The translations under genes were made by a program, and so were the position numbers. The notes below the pieces were generated by a model, which saw only the letters and a program-made list of their open reading frames with translations, searched no databases and was not told where the DNA came from. From contig WJXW01000010.1 in assembly GCA_015832175.1 (NCBI GenBank), positions 1,860,001-1,924,000 of the forward strand: 64,000 nt of DNA, in the 5' to 3' direction. Origin of the DNA: Paraphaeosphaeria minitans (Eukaryota > Ascomycota > Dothideomycetes > Pleosporales > Didymosphaeriaceae). This document shows positions 25,238 through 36,273 of this stretch, one piece after another. The first letter of the stretch is position 1, and every line of letters starts with the position of its first letter.

Positions 25238-26640
25238 GTGGTTTAGATGCGTTAGGCAAGATAAAGGTAAGTAAAAGAAATGCCTAGAGATCTTTATATA
25301 GTATTAGCACTATAAGGTAACGCGATTTATAGACACTAACTTTATTCTTATAAATATAGTAGCTACGTTTTTACTTATAAGTAGTTCTGTGTTGTGTATA
25401 ATAGGTGCCTTAGTGCTAGGGGGGGGTATTACTATATTACACTATTATAATAGTATTTATAGGTGTTATAGAGGCATTCTTTGTAATACTAGTAATTAAT
25501 AAGAAAGATAATAATAATAAAAATAGAGTGTAAGCTATAGGTACTGGTAAAGAAGGTAGAATCATTAAAGTGGAGATATATTTTCTTAAAAGTAGTAGGA
25601 AGGGAAGGGTAACAGAGTTTTCTTAGTATTAGGTAGTAATAGTTAAGCCTAGCTATGTGTACAAAGGAAAGGGGGCTGTGTAGTTATATAACTAGGTGTA
25701 TTTATTTTAGAATTAGTAAAACGTTATTACGTTAGGTCTTAGGAGCTAATTAGCGCTTATAAAAGTAGGGTTCTAGCCTAATTAAAACGCTGTATTTTCG
25801 TTCTAATTAAGCCCTAAGTTTTCTCTAGTGTATAAAGTTCCACTATAAGAAGCTTATTCTTCTCTTCTTACTACTTTCGGCTTTTATTATAAGTAATAAT
25901 AGTTGAATAGTGCTATTAGAGTAAGAGTAATAGGTGTAGAAAGAAAGCTAAGTAGAATATAAAGTAGTAGAGAATAGTAAGGAGAGTAAAAGTGGCTGGC
26001 TAAATAAAGTGCTATCTATAGAAATCTAAGTAAAAGAAGTATAGGTGGATAAACGAGAGGTTATAATAATGATAGAAGTTTTAGTAATAAGCTAGTAAAC
26101 AGCGCTAGCGTAAAACTCTATCCTAAGAAAAGTAATTACACCTACCTCTATCTATTATAAATAATAATAGACCTATTATAGGGCAGTGAATTAAGGCCGT
26201 AGGCAACACGCTTACCTATAATAGATAAACTAACGCCCTTTTTTAAAGTACCTAATAGCTCTCCTCCTACCTAACAGTGATAAGAAACTAATAATAATAA
26301 TTAATTTAGTTAACTAACTATAACTAAGTTAAATGCTATTTAACTAGGTCTAGAGAAGTAGATTATAGGCTACGCCCTAATAGGTATTCTTATTTTATAT
26401 ACTTTAGTCTTAGGCCTATTAGGTCCCTTAGATCTAGTCTTCTAACCCTAGATATATAAGTTTAGTAGGAGAAGCTTAACTTCTACTCTTTACAAATTTA
26501 TATAAGTATTACTTTTAGTACCTTGCCTTATTAAGTATTAAGTCCATTACATTATTAACACAATTAACAATAGCCTAGATAAGCGACAGCTGTAGACAGT
26601 ACCTAGTAGGCCTCCCTAGATCCTGCGGCATTATTTACCT
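25238..26640. other. RIP-degraded AT-rich DNA, right end of the repeat compartment
   Basis: Continuation of the unidentified sequence interrupted by gypsy 2. Rich in TAG/TAA with no open frame of note and no domain I recognise. Base composition changes abruptly near 26,600-26,640, where normal-GC DNA of the gene cluster begins. Confidence 0.6.
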
Positions 26641-26650
26641 AGGGTGAATG

Positions 26651-26841
26651 TTCCATGTACGCATTTTATCGCTCACAAAATGGGTGTAGGAAGATATTCG
26701 TGACGAATCACTTACGAATTGCTGACAGAAACAAGCGCTATGTGGGGCGAGTACAGTCTTTCCGGAACGACAATAGCTTAAGCTAGAAGGGGGGCTACAT
26801 AGGGCGAAAACCCCTGCACAGCCAAGTGGACATCATCATCA
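26651..26841 (+). repeat. Tail fragment of a non-LTR (LINE-like) element at the cluster edge
   Basis: Bases 26785-26840 match 51747-51802 almost exactly (GGGGCTACATAGGGCGAAAA, then CCCCTGCACAGCCAA and a CATCATCATC tail); weaker similarity extends left to about 26651. The partner copy belongs to an element with a clear TSD and a (CAT)n tail, so this is most likely the 3' end of a related insertion oriented toward the NRPS gene. I could not find its matching left TSD. Confidence 0.6.
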
Positions 26842-26927
26842 GACCCCATCAACAATCCCACGGTGCATCATCGCGATCTTCACCACAGCATCAAATACCC
26901 TTTGAATCTGACAACCACACACTGAGC

Positions 26928-29900
26928 TTACATGTTCCTGAGTAGGTTGGCGTTGCCCAATTGTTTCTCCATTTCAGAAAGTGTACTGTTCTTCGCGATA
27001 GCGTCGAGGATGATGTCCAAGGCAGTTTCGATTGCATCAATAGTTGCTGATGGCAAGCGGCCTGTGTCATATTCAATGTGGACCGTCCATTGGTCACCGT
27101 CGGACTCGAACCATTCTAACATCAGAGGAAATTTTGATCCCTGAGCAAAATTCAGGGACTCTGAGACCGTACAACCAGGCAGTCGAAGCCAGTTGTCAAG
27201 ACGTGCGCCCCGAGTGTGGAATGTTACCATGCATTCGAAAAGAGGGAAACTAGTCGCCCCACCTGGGAAGCCAAGAGTATCCAGGATGCGACTGAACGGA
27301 ATGGCATTGGCCAACGCCATGTGGGCCGAATTGCGGACTTCGGTCAGAATTGTGTCGGTAGTTAGCTTAACCCCTGTTATGCTATGGGGCAGAGTGATCC
27401 GGATTGGGAGCCGGTCAAGGAATTGGCCCAAGGCTTCTATTTCGACTGTTGATCGCCTTCCAGAGTCAGGAGCACCTAGTACAATATCATTCTCTCCTGA
27501 GAGCCACTGGAGCATGAGTGCAGCTGCCGCCAAAGCAAGTTGGTGTTGCGTGGTCCCGGTCTCTCGTATTCTAATTTTCAAATGAGTGACCAATGTGCCA
27601 CTATACTGACGAGTTCTCGAAGTGCCATTGTAAACACCCGAAGTTGGACTGAGAAGGGAATCCCAAAGTAAAGGCGACTTGTGATTACTGTAGCCATGGC
27701 CCTTCAAGTAGTCCCTCCACCATTCTTGCTCACGTGGGGATGGAAGTCGCCTCCATCGGTTCGACTCCAGATGCCGCGGGGTTCCATACACTGGGACCTT
27801 TGCCCTACAGTAGGCCTGGGAAGTGAGATGCAGTAGATTCTGTATGCTGCCGAGATCGGCGATGACATGCGACGTGACAATGACGATTCGAATCCCTGGG
27901 CGCTTTTCTGGTGGTACTTGCCGATCGTCCTGACTTAGGAAAATGCGTATCAATTCGTCGCATTCCACTTCAAAATGCCGGTTCAGTTCCTCGCTGATGT
28001 CCAGGTGTGCAACCCAGCAAGCTGTAGGAGCAGATGGGTTTAGAACCCGTTTTGGACCCAGAGGCGCATCAACAAAATTTGTACGGAACACGGGATCGGA
28101 TGCAAGGGCCGTATTGAAGGAGTTAATCAACAGTTCAACGTCGACGAAACCTTTAATATGAAGAACTTTGCCAATGTTGAATGCTGTTGCAGTAGTGGCG
28201 ACCTGGTATTGAAGCCATACCTGTCGTTCAAGCTCCGTGGGCTCTTCCGCAGGTAATCCTCCCTGATCCTGACCTACGATGTCCTCTGCGCACCGGCTTT
28301 TCATCTTTTTAGCCTGCACCAAGTGCTTAAGAAGCTCGGCTTGACCACGGAAAGAAGGAATATGTATCAGTTCGCGTAGTGTTACTTCGACGTCGAATGC
28401 AGTTGTAAGCCGATTCGCAAGAAGCAGAACCAACACCGAGTGGCCGCCGAGTTGGAGGAAGTTGTCCGTGGGTTTAAGATGTGCATCAGGTCCCAGTTGT
28501 AGTATCTGTCGCCATTCCTCAGCAACCCTCCCCTCAATTGGACCGGACGTGGCGAACGGCACGAGTGCCTCACGATCCGACATTCTCGTTGTGTAGATGC
28601 TTTCGAGGGCCCTTACGTCCACCTTGCCGTTGTGATTCATGGGGAATTTTTCAAGCTGCACTATAACATGTGGTATAGAAGCGGAAAACATTTTCTTGCC
28701 TAGTCTGTCGCGAAGACGGGTGGTCATGTCTTGCGAATCCAAGAGAGGTTGTGAGGGATTGCAGGAGATGAATGCGACCAAAGTCCCGTTTATGGCAATC
28801 GCAGCGCAGTGTGTGATGCCTTCGTCCTCTCCGACTGATATGATTGCGTCCTCTACTGCGGTCAGCTCGACTCGGAAGCCTCGCAATTTCACTTGGCGGT
28901 CGATTCGGCCCAAATACGTGATCCGACCGTCATGACCTCGTGAACCAATGTCGCCAGTTCGGTACATGCGTTCTCCTTCATACCAGGGGTCCATTAGAAC
29001 AGACCTGGCCGTCAGCTCCCTTGCATGCAAATAGCCTCGCATCACTTGAATACCAGCGAGGTAAATTTCCCCTTTAGCACTGTCAGCCACGGGCTGTTGA
29101 CTTTCGTCAAGAATGTACATGCGAGCAGTGGGAACAGGAACTCCCACAGTGATGGGGTCTCCTGGAATTACTCTCGTGTATGAAGTAACAACGCTACACT
29201 GTAACTTTTATCAGCTCGAGCATAGATTTCCGCGAAAGCAATCCATTCTTACCTCTGCCGGTCCGTAAGCATTAAACATCAATGTCCTCCTGCTGAATTT
29301 TCTAACCAGTGCTTTTGTCACTGGTTCGCCAGTAGAATAGATCTGAATTCAAGCGTCAGAGTAGCGACTTTATAATGTCAGGTGGTTGTCAACTCACCAG
29401 CTCGAGGTTTGGATAATCATCGGGTTTAAGAACGGACAGTACCGACGGGGTGATTGTTGCAGTGTTAACCTTGCGAAGGTGCGTAAACGGATCGCGTGGA
29501 TCCCGAAGGACTAGAGTCGCCCCATGAAGTAGCGTACTGAAGAGCTCTATGTTGCAGTAGTCAAAAGCAGGGGACATAAATTGAGCGATCCGCCTTCCTG
29601 GGCCTGCAAACATGGTGGGTTCGGGGCAGCCTTGCAACAGTGCTAATATCCCTCGATTGGTCAATGGGATGCCCTTTGGTGTACCAGTGCTGCCGGAGGT
29701 GTAGACTACAACAAGATTGTCATCGGTCGATATGGTATTAGGCAGCCTTGTAAACGTATTTGGGCCATATTCTCCATTCAGGATGCCGTCTGCGAAGAAT
29801 ATCTTCAGACCTGGCGTAACTGGGGATTCAGGTTCCTGTACCTTGCTGGGCAGCAGCAGTGCAGTTGCTCCGCTCTCATCACACACCGTGGCTCTACGAT

Positions 29901-32900
29901 CAATGGACCATTTGGGATCCAACGGCACATATGCCCGCCCAGTCTTCAAGATACCCGCGATAGAGATGACCCATCTGATCGTTCCATCACCAAGGACGGC
30001 AACAGCTTTTCCATCAGGCAGATTATCGTTGATATGATGGGCAATGGCATTCGACATGTGGTCGAGTTCTCCATAAGTCAGGCTGGTCCCAGAACAATCT
30101 TCCAGTGCAGCGTGACCGCAGAATCGGTCGACGGACCGCTCCAATGCTGACTTGACCGTTTCTTCTCGGGTCCCAGTTGTCGTAAAGTCCGCATCAGCGA
30201 GCAGTCTCTCATGCAAATTGTTGATTTTCATGCAGTCTCCAATACGCGTTTCTTTCGTAATACTGTGTAGTGCATACTTGAAATGCTCGCTGATCCGTTG
30301 TACAACAGCACTATCGAACTGCCTATTATCGTACAGCATTCGCAGTTGCCCATTTGCTTCGATAAGCATGGTAAGCGGGAAGTCCGAGTTCTCCAACGTT
30401 TCGACTCGATATGGTGGCGGGCTTGATTTCTCATCCGGGAGCGGCAGCTGTAAAGCCAAGATGTTGCCCAGCCGGTGGCCGATTCCAATCTGATCCGAGC
30501 GAGCCCAGGAAAAATCTCTCAGCCTTACTATATTATCCATTGTTCGCTGTAATTGATCCTTTACAGCCTCATCGGCCTTGAGGCTGAAAATGAGAGGTAA
30601 GGTGGCCATGTAAGGACCAATTGTTCTCTCATAGCCAGGTTGTGCCGTTCGATTTGAGAACACTGCTCCTATGACCACGTTGTCACTTCTTTCATAAGCG
30701 CTAATCGCCATCGCCCAGGCACAGTAGTATACGCAAGCGGCAGAAACGCAAATTCTGCGGGAGAAGTCGTTCACAGCCTCGATGCTGACGGAAGGCGCAA
30801 ACCATGCATTCGTCTGCTGATGAACCATGTCTGTCTGCTTCTTTCGCATCGCCATACGATACCTCTCAACCGCTTTGTTTTCGACGGGCACGTCTTTGAG
30901 ATAGTTTCTGAAGAAAGATCTTGCATGGAGGTCATTCATCCGTTGAATGGCGATAAGTCCGAGATTGGCATCTATCGAAGAAGGGCTGCGTGTTAAGGGC
31001 CTGCCTTTGCTAGCTCGTTCGACATTTTCGAGGAGGAACTCCAGAGAGCAACCGTCCATCAAACTATGATGAATTGTGAGCACGACCGTGAGCTCACTCT
31101 TTTCGCCTCGAAAGTCGGTTCCAGATCCATTTCCAGTCGGCACAGAGGGCTGACCATAATGTATGAAGTCTAACCTGCAACCCAGCCCAACAGACATGCT
31201 TGCATGCTTCACAGCTGCTTCGTACTCCTCGCGTTTGTCAAAAATCTTGATGGTCGGCTTCCGGATCGCTTCTTTGTGAAGTATTTGTGCGCCGCTCCCA
31301 ATTGCCAAGGAAATTTCGGCGCGAAAGACTGGTTCGGCACGCCAGACTGCGGTCCACGCCTTTTCGGCCATATCTATATACTCATAGCTGTAGCTCAACT
31401 TGGCTTGGTTGACACTAATCGCCTCATTAGCCAGCGTCGGCATGGCCAGCTCAAGCTGCAGACTGGTTAACGGTCCGATGTCAAACTTGTCATTGGCGTA
31501 CCCAAGCCTACTACAGGCCTTTGCACGAAGATCTGCGATGTTTCGTGCCGTCAATGGATCTTCGGCAATCCATCGTGCTGTCGGGTCGGGGGGTACTGCG
31601 GTTGAGGCACATTTGGCGATATCTGAAAACGTTCGACACATGAACAGGTCTTTTACGGAGAGATGTATTTTCAACCTGCGAAGGACGGAGACGAGTTTGA
31701 TTGCGAGAAGGGATGAGCCACCCACTCCAATGAAGGTGTCCTCGCCTTTGATTTCCCTGCTTTTCCCGCCCGAATACCCAAGCACCTCCGCTGCTGCACA
31801 GAGGATATCGATGAGTTTTCTATCGTCGGCGGTCGCTCGTGTCTTTGGAATCTCAAATGTTCCTGTTGTGGCTGAAGACATAGCTGTCTTGACAGCATTC
31901 TCGTCATCGAGAGAAGAAATGATATGTAGAATCGTCTGGGATTGCGCCTTGCCACTGGAAGAAAGCGGAAAGTCTTCGATTGCCTCAATTCGGTAGGGTA
32001 GGCAATACGAACACATAGTTTCTTGCGCCTGTTTTAGCAGGAGGGTAGTATCAATACTCGAGGGTGTGACCACTGCAATGATCCCCGTCTCGGTCGCTAC
32101 CGCGTGGACGGACTTGACGCCCAGTGACATTCCAGTGAGATATAACTTCTCTTCGACGTCTCGATCGAGGTTCACGGAGAAGCCCCTGCTCTTGGTAAAT
32201 CGGTCTCGGCGGCCAACGAACTCCAATAAGCGGTCTCCTGACGGTCCTCGTACCCATCGACCGTAATCTCCGGTTTTGTAAATGCGGAGGCCTTTCCAGT
32301 CCATGAAATTTACTCCGGTCTTAGGCTCATCTTTGTAATAACCTTTAGCAACCCCGTCACCTCCAATTACGATTTCGCCGTCAACGCCCTCGTCTAAGAC
32401 TTGGGTTAAGTTCTGGTCGAGCAGGTAGATCGGGCTCTCGTCCATAAACGGCCCGACCAAGAAAGGATTGATTCTTCCAGTCGTTGGGTCCCTTTCCACT
32501 CTGTGAATCGTTCCCATTGACGTCGTCTCGGACAATCCGTACGCTGTAAACACTCGAACTCCGGCATCGAGCCACGAGCCAAGAATATCCGGACTTGCAG
32601 TTTCACCACCCAGAAGGACGGTATGTATATTTGAGAACAATGTATCTTCTGAACTTGGCGATGGGAGGCTGTTCAGTAATGATGGCGTTGCTGCCATCAC
32701 GGTGCACGAGGTGGCTTTCTGATACAGGTCTGCCGGCTCGGCAGGGACAACTGTACCGCCATTGCAAAGTGTTGAGAATAGCACGCAGGCGCAAGCCACA
32801 GGAGCGTTAACACAACTTAGAATTAAGGGTGAGGAGAACTTACCATCAAAAGCGACTGATAAAATATGGAGGAGTCTATCACCGGGTCCAATATCCATGT

Positions 32901-33459
32901 TGACCGGGCTTGTTCTTGAGTACAAACATAATGATCCATGTGAGATCATGACGCCTTTTGGTCGACCGGTGCTGCCGCTAGTGAACATGATACATGCAGT
33001 ATCTTCAGCGTCTATGCTAGGAAATGGACGGTCAAGCTGTCTCTCGAGCGGGCTAGCACATGGTATCGAACTGGTGTTTAGCACCCGGCATGATTCGTAC
33101 GGTGGTGTGAATGGTTCCACGGTAGTGTTGATGACTAGCGAACTCTGGACGGTCTGAAAGACCTGCTTGATTCTTTCCGTAGACCAAGTTCTCCTGTCCA
33201 CTGGAACGAAACAACTTCCCGCCTTGAGAATGGCCAGAATAGCAACGACGTTGACGCTTCCATGAGCGGTCACAAGAACAATGGGTGACGCTTTGCTTGC
33301 GCCAAAATCCACCAGCGTCCTCGCGAGTGACGTCGAAGAACTGTCAAGTTCCCGATATGTCAAGCAACCTTGATCATGGTCGACGGCGATGTTATCGGGA
33401 CACCGTATGACAGCTCGAGCGAACAACTCGCACAGGTTCACTGACATTGTATCCATCAC
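26928..33459 (-). CDS. gliP: Two-module NRPS for the ETP diketopiperazine core (GliP family), lacking a terminal T domain
   Basis: Cytosolic synthetase expected to activate two amino acids and release a cyclic dipeptide. Exons 33459-29398, 29342-29253 and 29198-26928 join in frame to about 2,140 residues. Order: A1 (about 1-515; TSGSTGRPKG, YKTGDYG, GKA lysine), T1 (about 548-625; GGSS), C1 (about 650-1080; HHSLMDG), A2 (about 1095-1605; TSGSTGTPKG, YGPAE, YRTGDIG, NGKVD), T2 (LGGHS near 1636), C2 (about 1706-2135; SHVIADLG, a diverged HHxxxDG). GliP and SirP continue into a third T domain, needed for cyclisation in characterised homologues; here the stop comes right after C2. A1 also contains a 16-residue insert matching a retained intron (32796-32843). 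Divergent from the P450 at 33830, with two TCGGN3CCGA sites between. Substrates cannot be read reliably by eye. Confidence 0.93.
32796..32843 (-). other. Intron-like 48-nt in-frame insert in the NRPS A1 domain
   Basis: It starts with a consensus donor GTAAGT and has a GTTAACG branch-like site, but ends TGTGG instead of TGTAG, so no AG acceptor is present. It is a multiple of three without a stop and splits the conserved SVAFD and ACACVLFSTL segments of the adenylation domain. Either it is spliced at a GG end, or an acceptor mutation now forces translation of 16 extra residues. Confidence 0.55.
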
Positions 33460-33599
33460 GACGAGGAGTTAGAGTGTACGAATTGGACCGGGTTCAATGT
33501 ATGAAGTTTCTTCGTGTAAAAGTGAAAAATAAAATGGAGACTTTCCATTCCCCTGATTATCGACGTTCATCATGTACCCTGGGTACAGCTTCGCAAGAA

Positions 33600-33610
33600 T
33601 CGGTCTCCGA
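33600..33610. promoter_or_regulatory. TCGGN3CCGA site 1 (TCGGTCTCCGA)
   Basis: Exact palindrome 141 bp from the NRPS start and 220 bp from the P450 start. TCGGN3CCGA is the motif reported for ETP cluster regulators of the SirZ/GliZ type. Confidence 0.85.
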
Positions 33611-33621
33611 GCGCCCGGATA

Positions 33622-33632
33622 TCGGCCGCCGA
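33622..33632. promoter_or_regulatory. TCGGN3CCGA site 2 (TCGGCCGCCGA)
   Basis: Second exact palindrome, 22 bp (about two helical turns) from site 1, a spacing that could allow cooperative binding of two dimers. Confidence 0.85.
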
Positions 33633-33829
33633 CCAGTTCACGCTCCCACCATGTGCCTGAAGCTGGATACGCGCTTTCCAAAGTAGCTAAACTTGGAACA
33701 AACCAGGTCATGCTCGCCCGGCTCGGTTATCCTGGCCTTAGCAAAGGTGGCTTGAATTAAGCACTCCAAGTCACTGTCTTTCATACCATTTTCCAGCCAT
33801 CCCGATTCTCTACCATTCAACACGCCAAG

Positions 33830-35704
33830 ATGCTCTTTCAAACATTTCATAATCTCTTTGATACTCAGGATATTGCAATTGCAATTCCAATCCTGTTCAT
33901 CGCCGCTCTCTTGTGTTCCTTGGCAACAAAGGTCACATTTACGGACGCTATTATAAAGGTGAGAGGGCTAGCATTACAACTCCGCCACACTGCCTCCCTT
34001 TTGCTTATCCGGGTGAAGGTTACACGTCAACTATTCAGACTTCTTTCTCCAGTGCATGGCAAGCAGTCACTTCCAGGTGTACCGTTCCAGTGGCCAAATG
34101 GACAGGGCACCGAGAAGTTCTTTGACGGCAGGAATGCTGCGCGGAGATGGCGGAGCCAATATGGTTCAATATACTACATTTGGTCTGGCTTCAAGCGCGA
34201 GATGTCAGTAGGTTGCTAATGGTGATGTGTATTTCGCGCGACGACTAGCGTACCTCTCTAACAACATTGCGTAGTGTGCTCACGAAACCAGCCCACATTC
34301 AAGCCTTCTACAGGGACTCTCATGCTCATATAAAGTCGTCTGATAATAATGCAGGATGGCTTTTCGCTGAATTGCTGGGTGAATGCGTTGGAGTGGTCAG
34401 TCAGAGAAGATGGAAAAGAGTGAGGAGACACTTTGAAGGCCATTTCACGCGACCTGTGTCTATTAATCGGATCGACCAGTTTATTTCCGATGCTGGGGAA
34501 TTTCTTCAGCCTCTGAATAGCTCTAAAGGTACTTTCCTCATTGACCCAGCAAATGACTTGAAATTCTGTCCGTTTTTCATGGTCGCCAGCATCTTCTTCG
34601 GGCGCCTTACTCCAGACCAGCGCAAGAAACTTTCCCATCTCGGACCCCCGAGGGAAGAACTTTTCAGGGAGACCTTTATGGGTGGCATCAACCGATTCAA
34701 AATCACGAAGTATTTTCCTGGCTCGGCGATAACACGTCTTCGCGCCTTCCAAAAAGGATGGGAGGACTTCGTGCGGGATGCCGCCGAACGAGCACCTTTG
34801 CAGGGTAACGGAGCAATCGTATCGCTCTGGAAAGCAGTTCAAATGAATGAACTTACCATGCTCGAGGTATGTGGGGGTTGAATCGCGTGACATCTCTATC
34901 CGCTTATCATATTAGCTACTCCAAACGCTCGACGAGTCCCTGTTCGCGAACCTCGATGTCACCACTCATGCGGTGGCATGGAATCTCCTGAGACTCTCTC
35001 AACACACCGATATTCAGCAGAAGGTGCATTTAGAAATCCAGCCATACGTAACAGAGCGTCAGTCATACGAAGAATATCTTCGTAAGGAAAATACTCTATT
35101 AGCCGCCTGCGTACTTGAAGCGTCTCGATTACATCCAATTCTACGTAGGCACCGCAATGCAAGCATTCGGCAACTTCCCCCGCTCTGATACACATAATGT
35201 AGCCTTCTCGAACCCGGAGTCCGCAGAGGACAATAAGATGATCGATGGCTACATCATTCCTCAGAAAGTATGCATTTTATCCACACTACAACAGGGGAAG
35301 CACTTGGCTAAAAAAGGGCACAGACTGATGTCATCGTCGACGCTTATGCAATCAATGTGGAAAATCCATATTGGGAGAATGCCCAGGATTATGATCCGTG
35401 GCGGCACCTTGGACAGAAGGACCAGGTAACAGCCAAACCTTCGGTCCCAATCCTTGGAGCGAATGCTGATGCTAGCAATCCTCAGGCAAGAAGGCATAAT
35501 ATTTGGCGATTTGGTTTCGGTCCTCGTCAATGTCTGGGAAAGCATGTTGCCGACATTATTATTCGTGTTATCATGGCCGAGTTGTTAACAAACTATCAGT
35601 TGAAACTGGCACAGGAAGAAGGGACAGACTTCGTTAAACTTCAGGCTGACAGTTGGATTGGTTTGCCCAATGCGAAGGTGCAACTTGTTCCCCGAGCGAG
35701 GTAA
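33830..35704 (+). CDS. gliC: Cytochrome P450 monooxygenase, GliC type
   Basis: Membrane-anchored haem monooxygenase; GliC-type enzymes oxidise the diketopiperazine alpha-carbons so that glutathione can add. Exons 33830-34203, 34275-34866, 34916-35144, 35203-35267 and 35324-35704 give 546 residues in frame. Residues about 15-35 form a hydrophobic N-terminal anchor. The helix I segment AxLDVTTHA is present, EASR gives the ExxR motif, and the haem loop is FGFGPRQCLG near the C-terminus. The FGFGPRQCLGK form and a long pre-haem Lys/Arg-rich stretch are typical of GliC relatives. Convergent with the C-S lyase gene at 36274. Family assignment is firm; substrate is inferred from context. Confidence 0.9.
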
Positions 35705-36273
35705 AACAACGGAAATCTTTTCGGAGTACGGGCGGGGAAATCCTTTCCTTTGTTTCTGTACTAGTTATGGTACGATCCCTGGGCGAATGGCCCCTAAAGT
35801 ACCGTTCTCTACCTGTTTTTCCAACTGGAACGAAGTGAGTCGTTAACTGCGATCTCAATTGCTTGAGTGTAGGAGAGATCGAGTTGATAATAGGCACTGT
35901 AGTTGGCTGAGATAGTTGATGCGGAGTATATGTAGACGTAACGATGTTTTCAGAATCATAATTTACGAAAGCGACTGTAGAAGGATAGGGCCAATCGCGA
36001 ACCTTTATAGTTTGGTCTTAGTTCTCTATCAAGCATGGCAAACTCTCCTTTTCACGTTTTATTATTTGAGAGAGCAGTTGATGATTCCACAGCTATACCT
36101 CGCTGCAGAATTATGACCTTCAGCCATCCAGATCATCCTCTAGGGAAGACGTCGAGCTAAGCCAGCTATGAGAAACATCCATAAGAAACCGTCTTTGAGT
36201 AATAATATATTGAGCTATACTAAAAAACGGATAAACACCAACCTCATATAATATTGAACAAGCATCGCCATAT
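35705..36273. other. Intergenic region between convergent genes
   Basis: 569 bp between the P450 stop and the lyase stop; expected to hold both 3' UTRs. I see no gene, repeat or regulator motif. Confidence 0.6.

Larger units (their letters stand above)
33460..33829. promoter_or_regulatory. Bidirectional promoter between NRPS and GliC-type P450
   Basis: 370-bp divergent intergenic region. It holds two exact palindromes, TCGGTCTCCGA (33600-33610) and TCGGCCGCCGA (33622-33632), about midway between the two start codons, so both genes probably share control. Confidence 0.85.

Noticed and set aside
26842..26927. Possible thiolation-domain remnant in another minus-strand frame just past the NRPS stop
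   Set aside because: Only about 20 codons look vaguely helix-like, no LGGxS motif, and no plausible splice joins it in frame.
34258..34893. 211-codon open frame on the minus strand
   Set aside because: Antisense to the GliC-type P450 exon 2 and without recognisable motifs.
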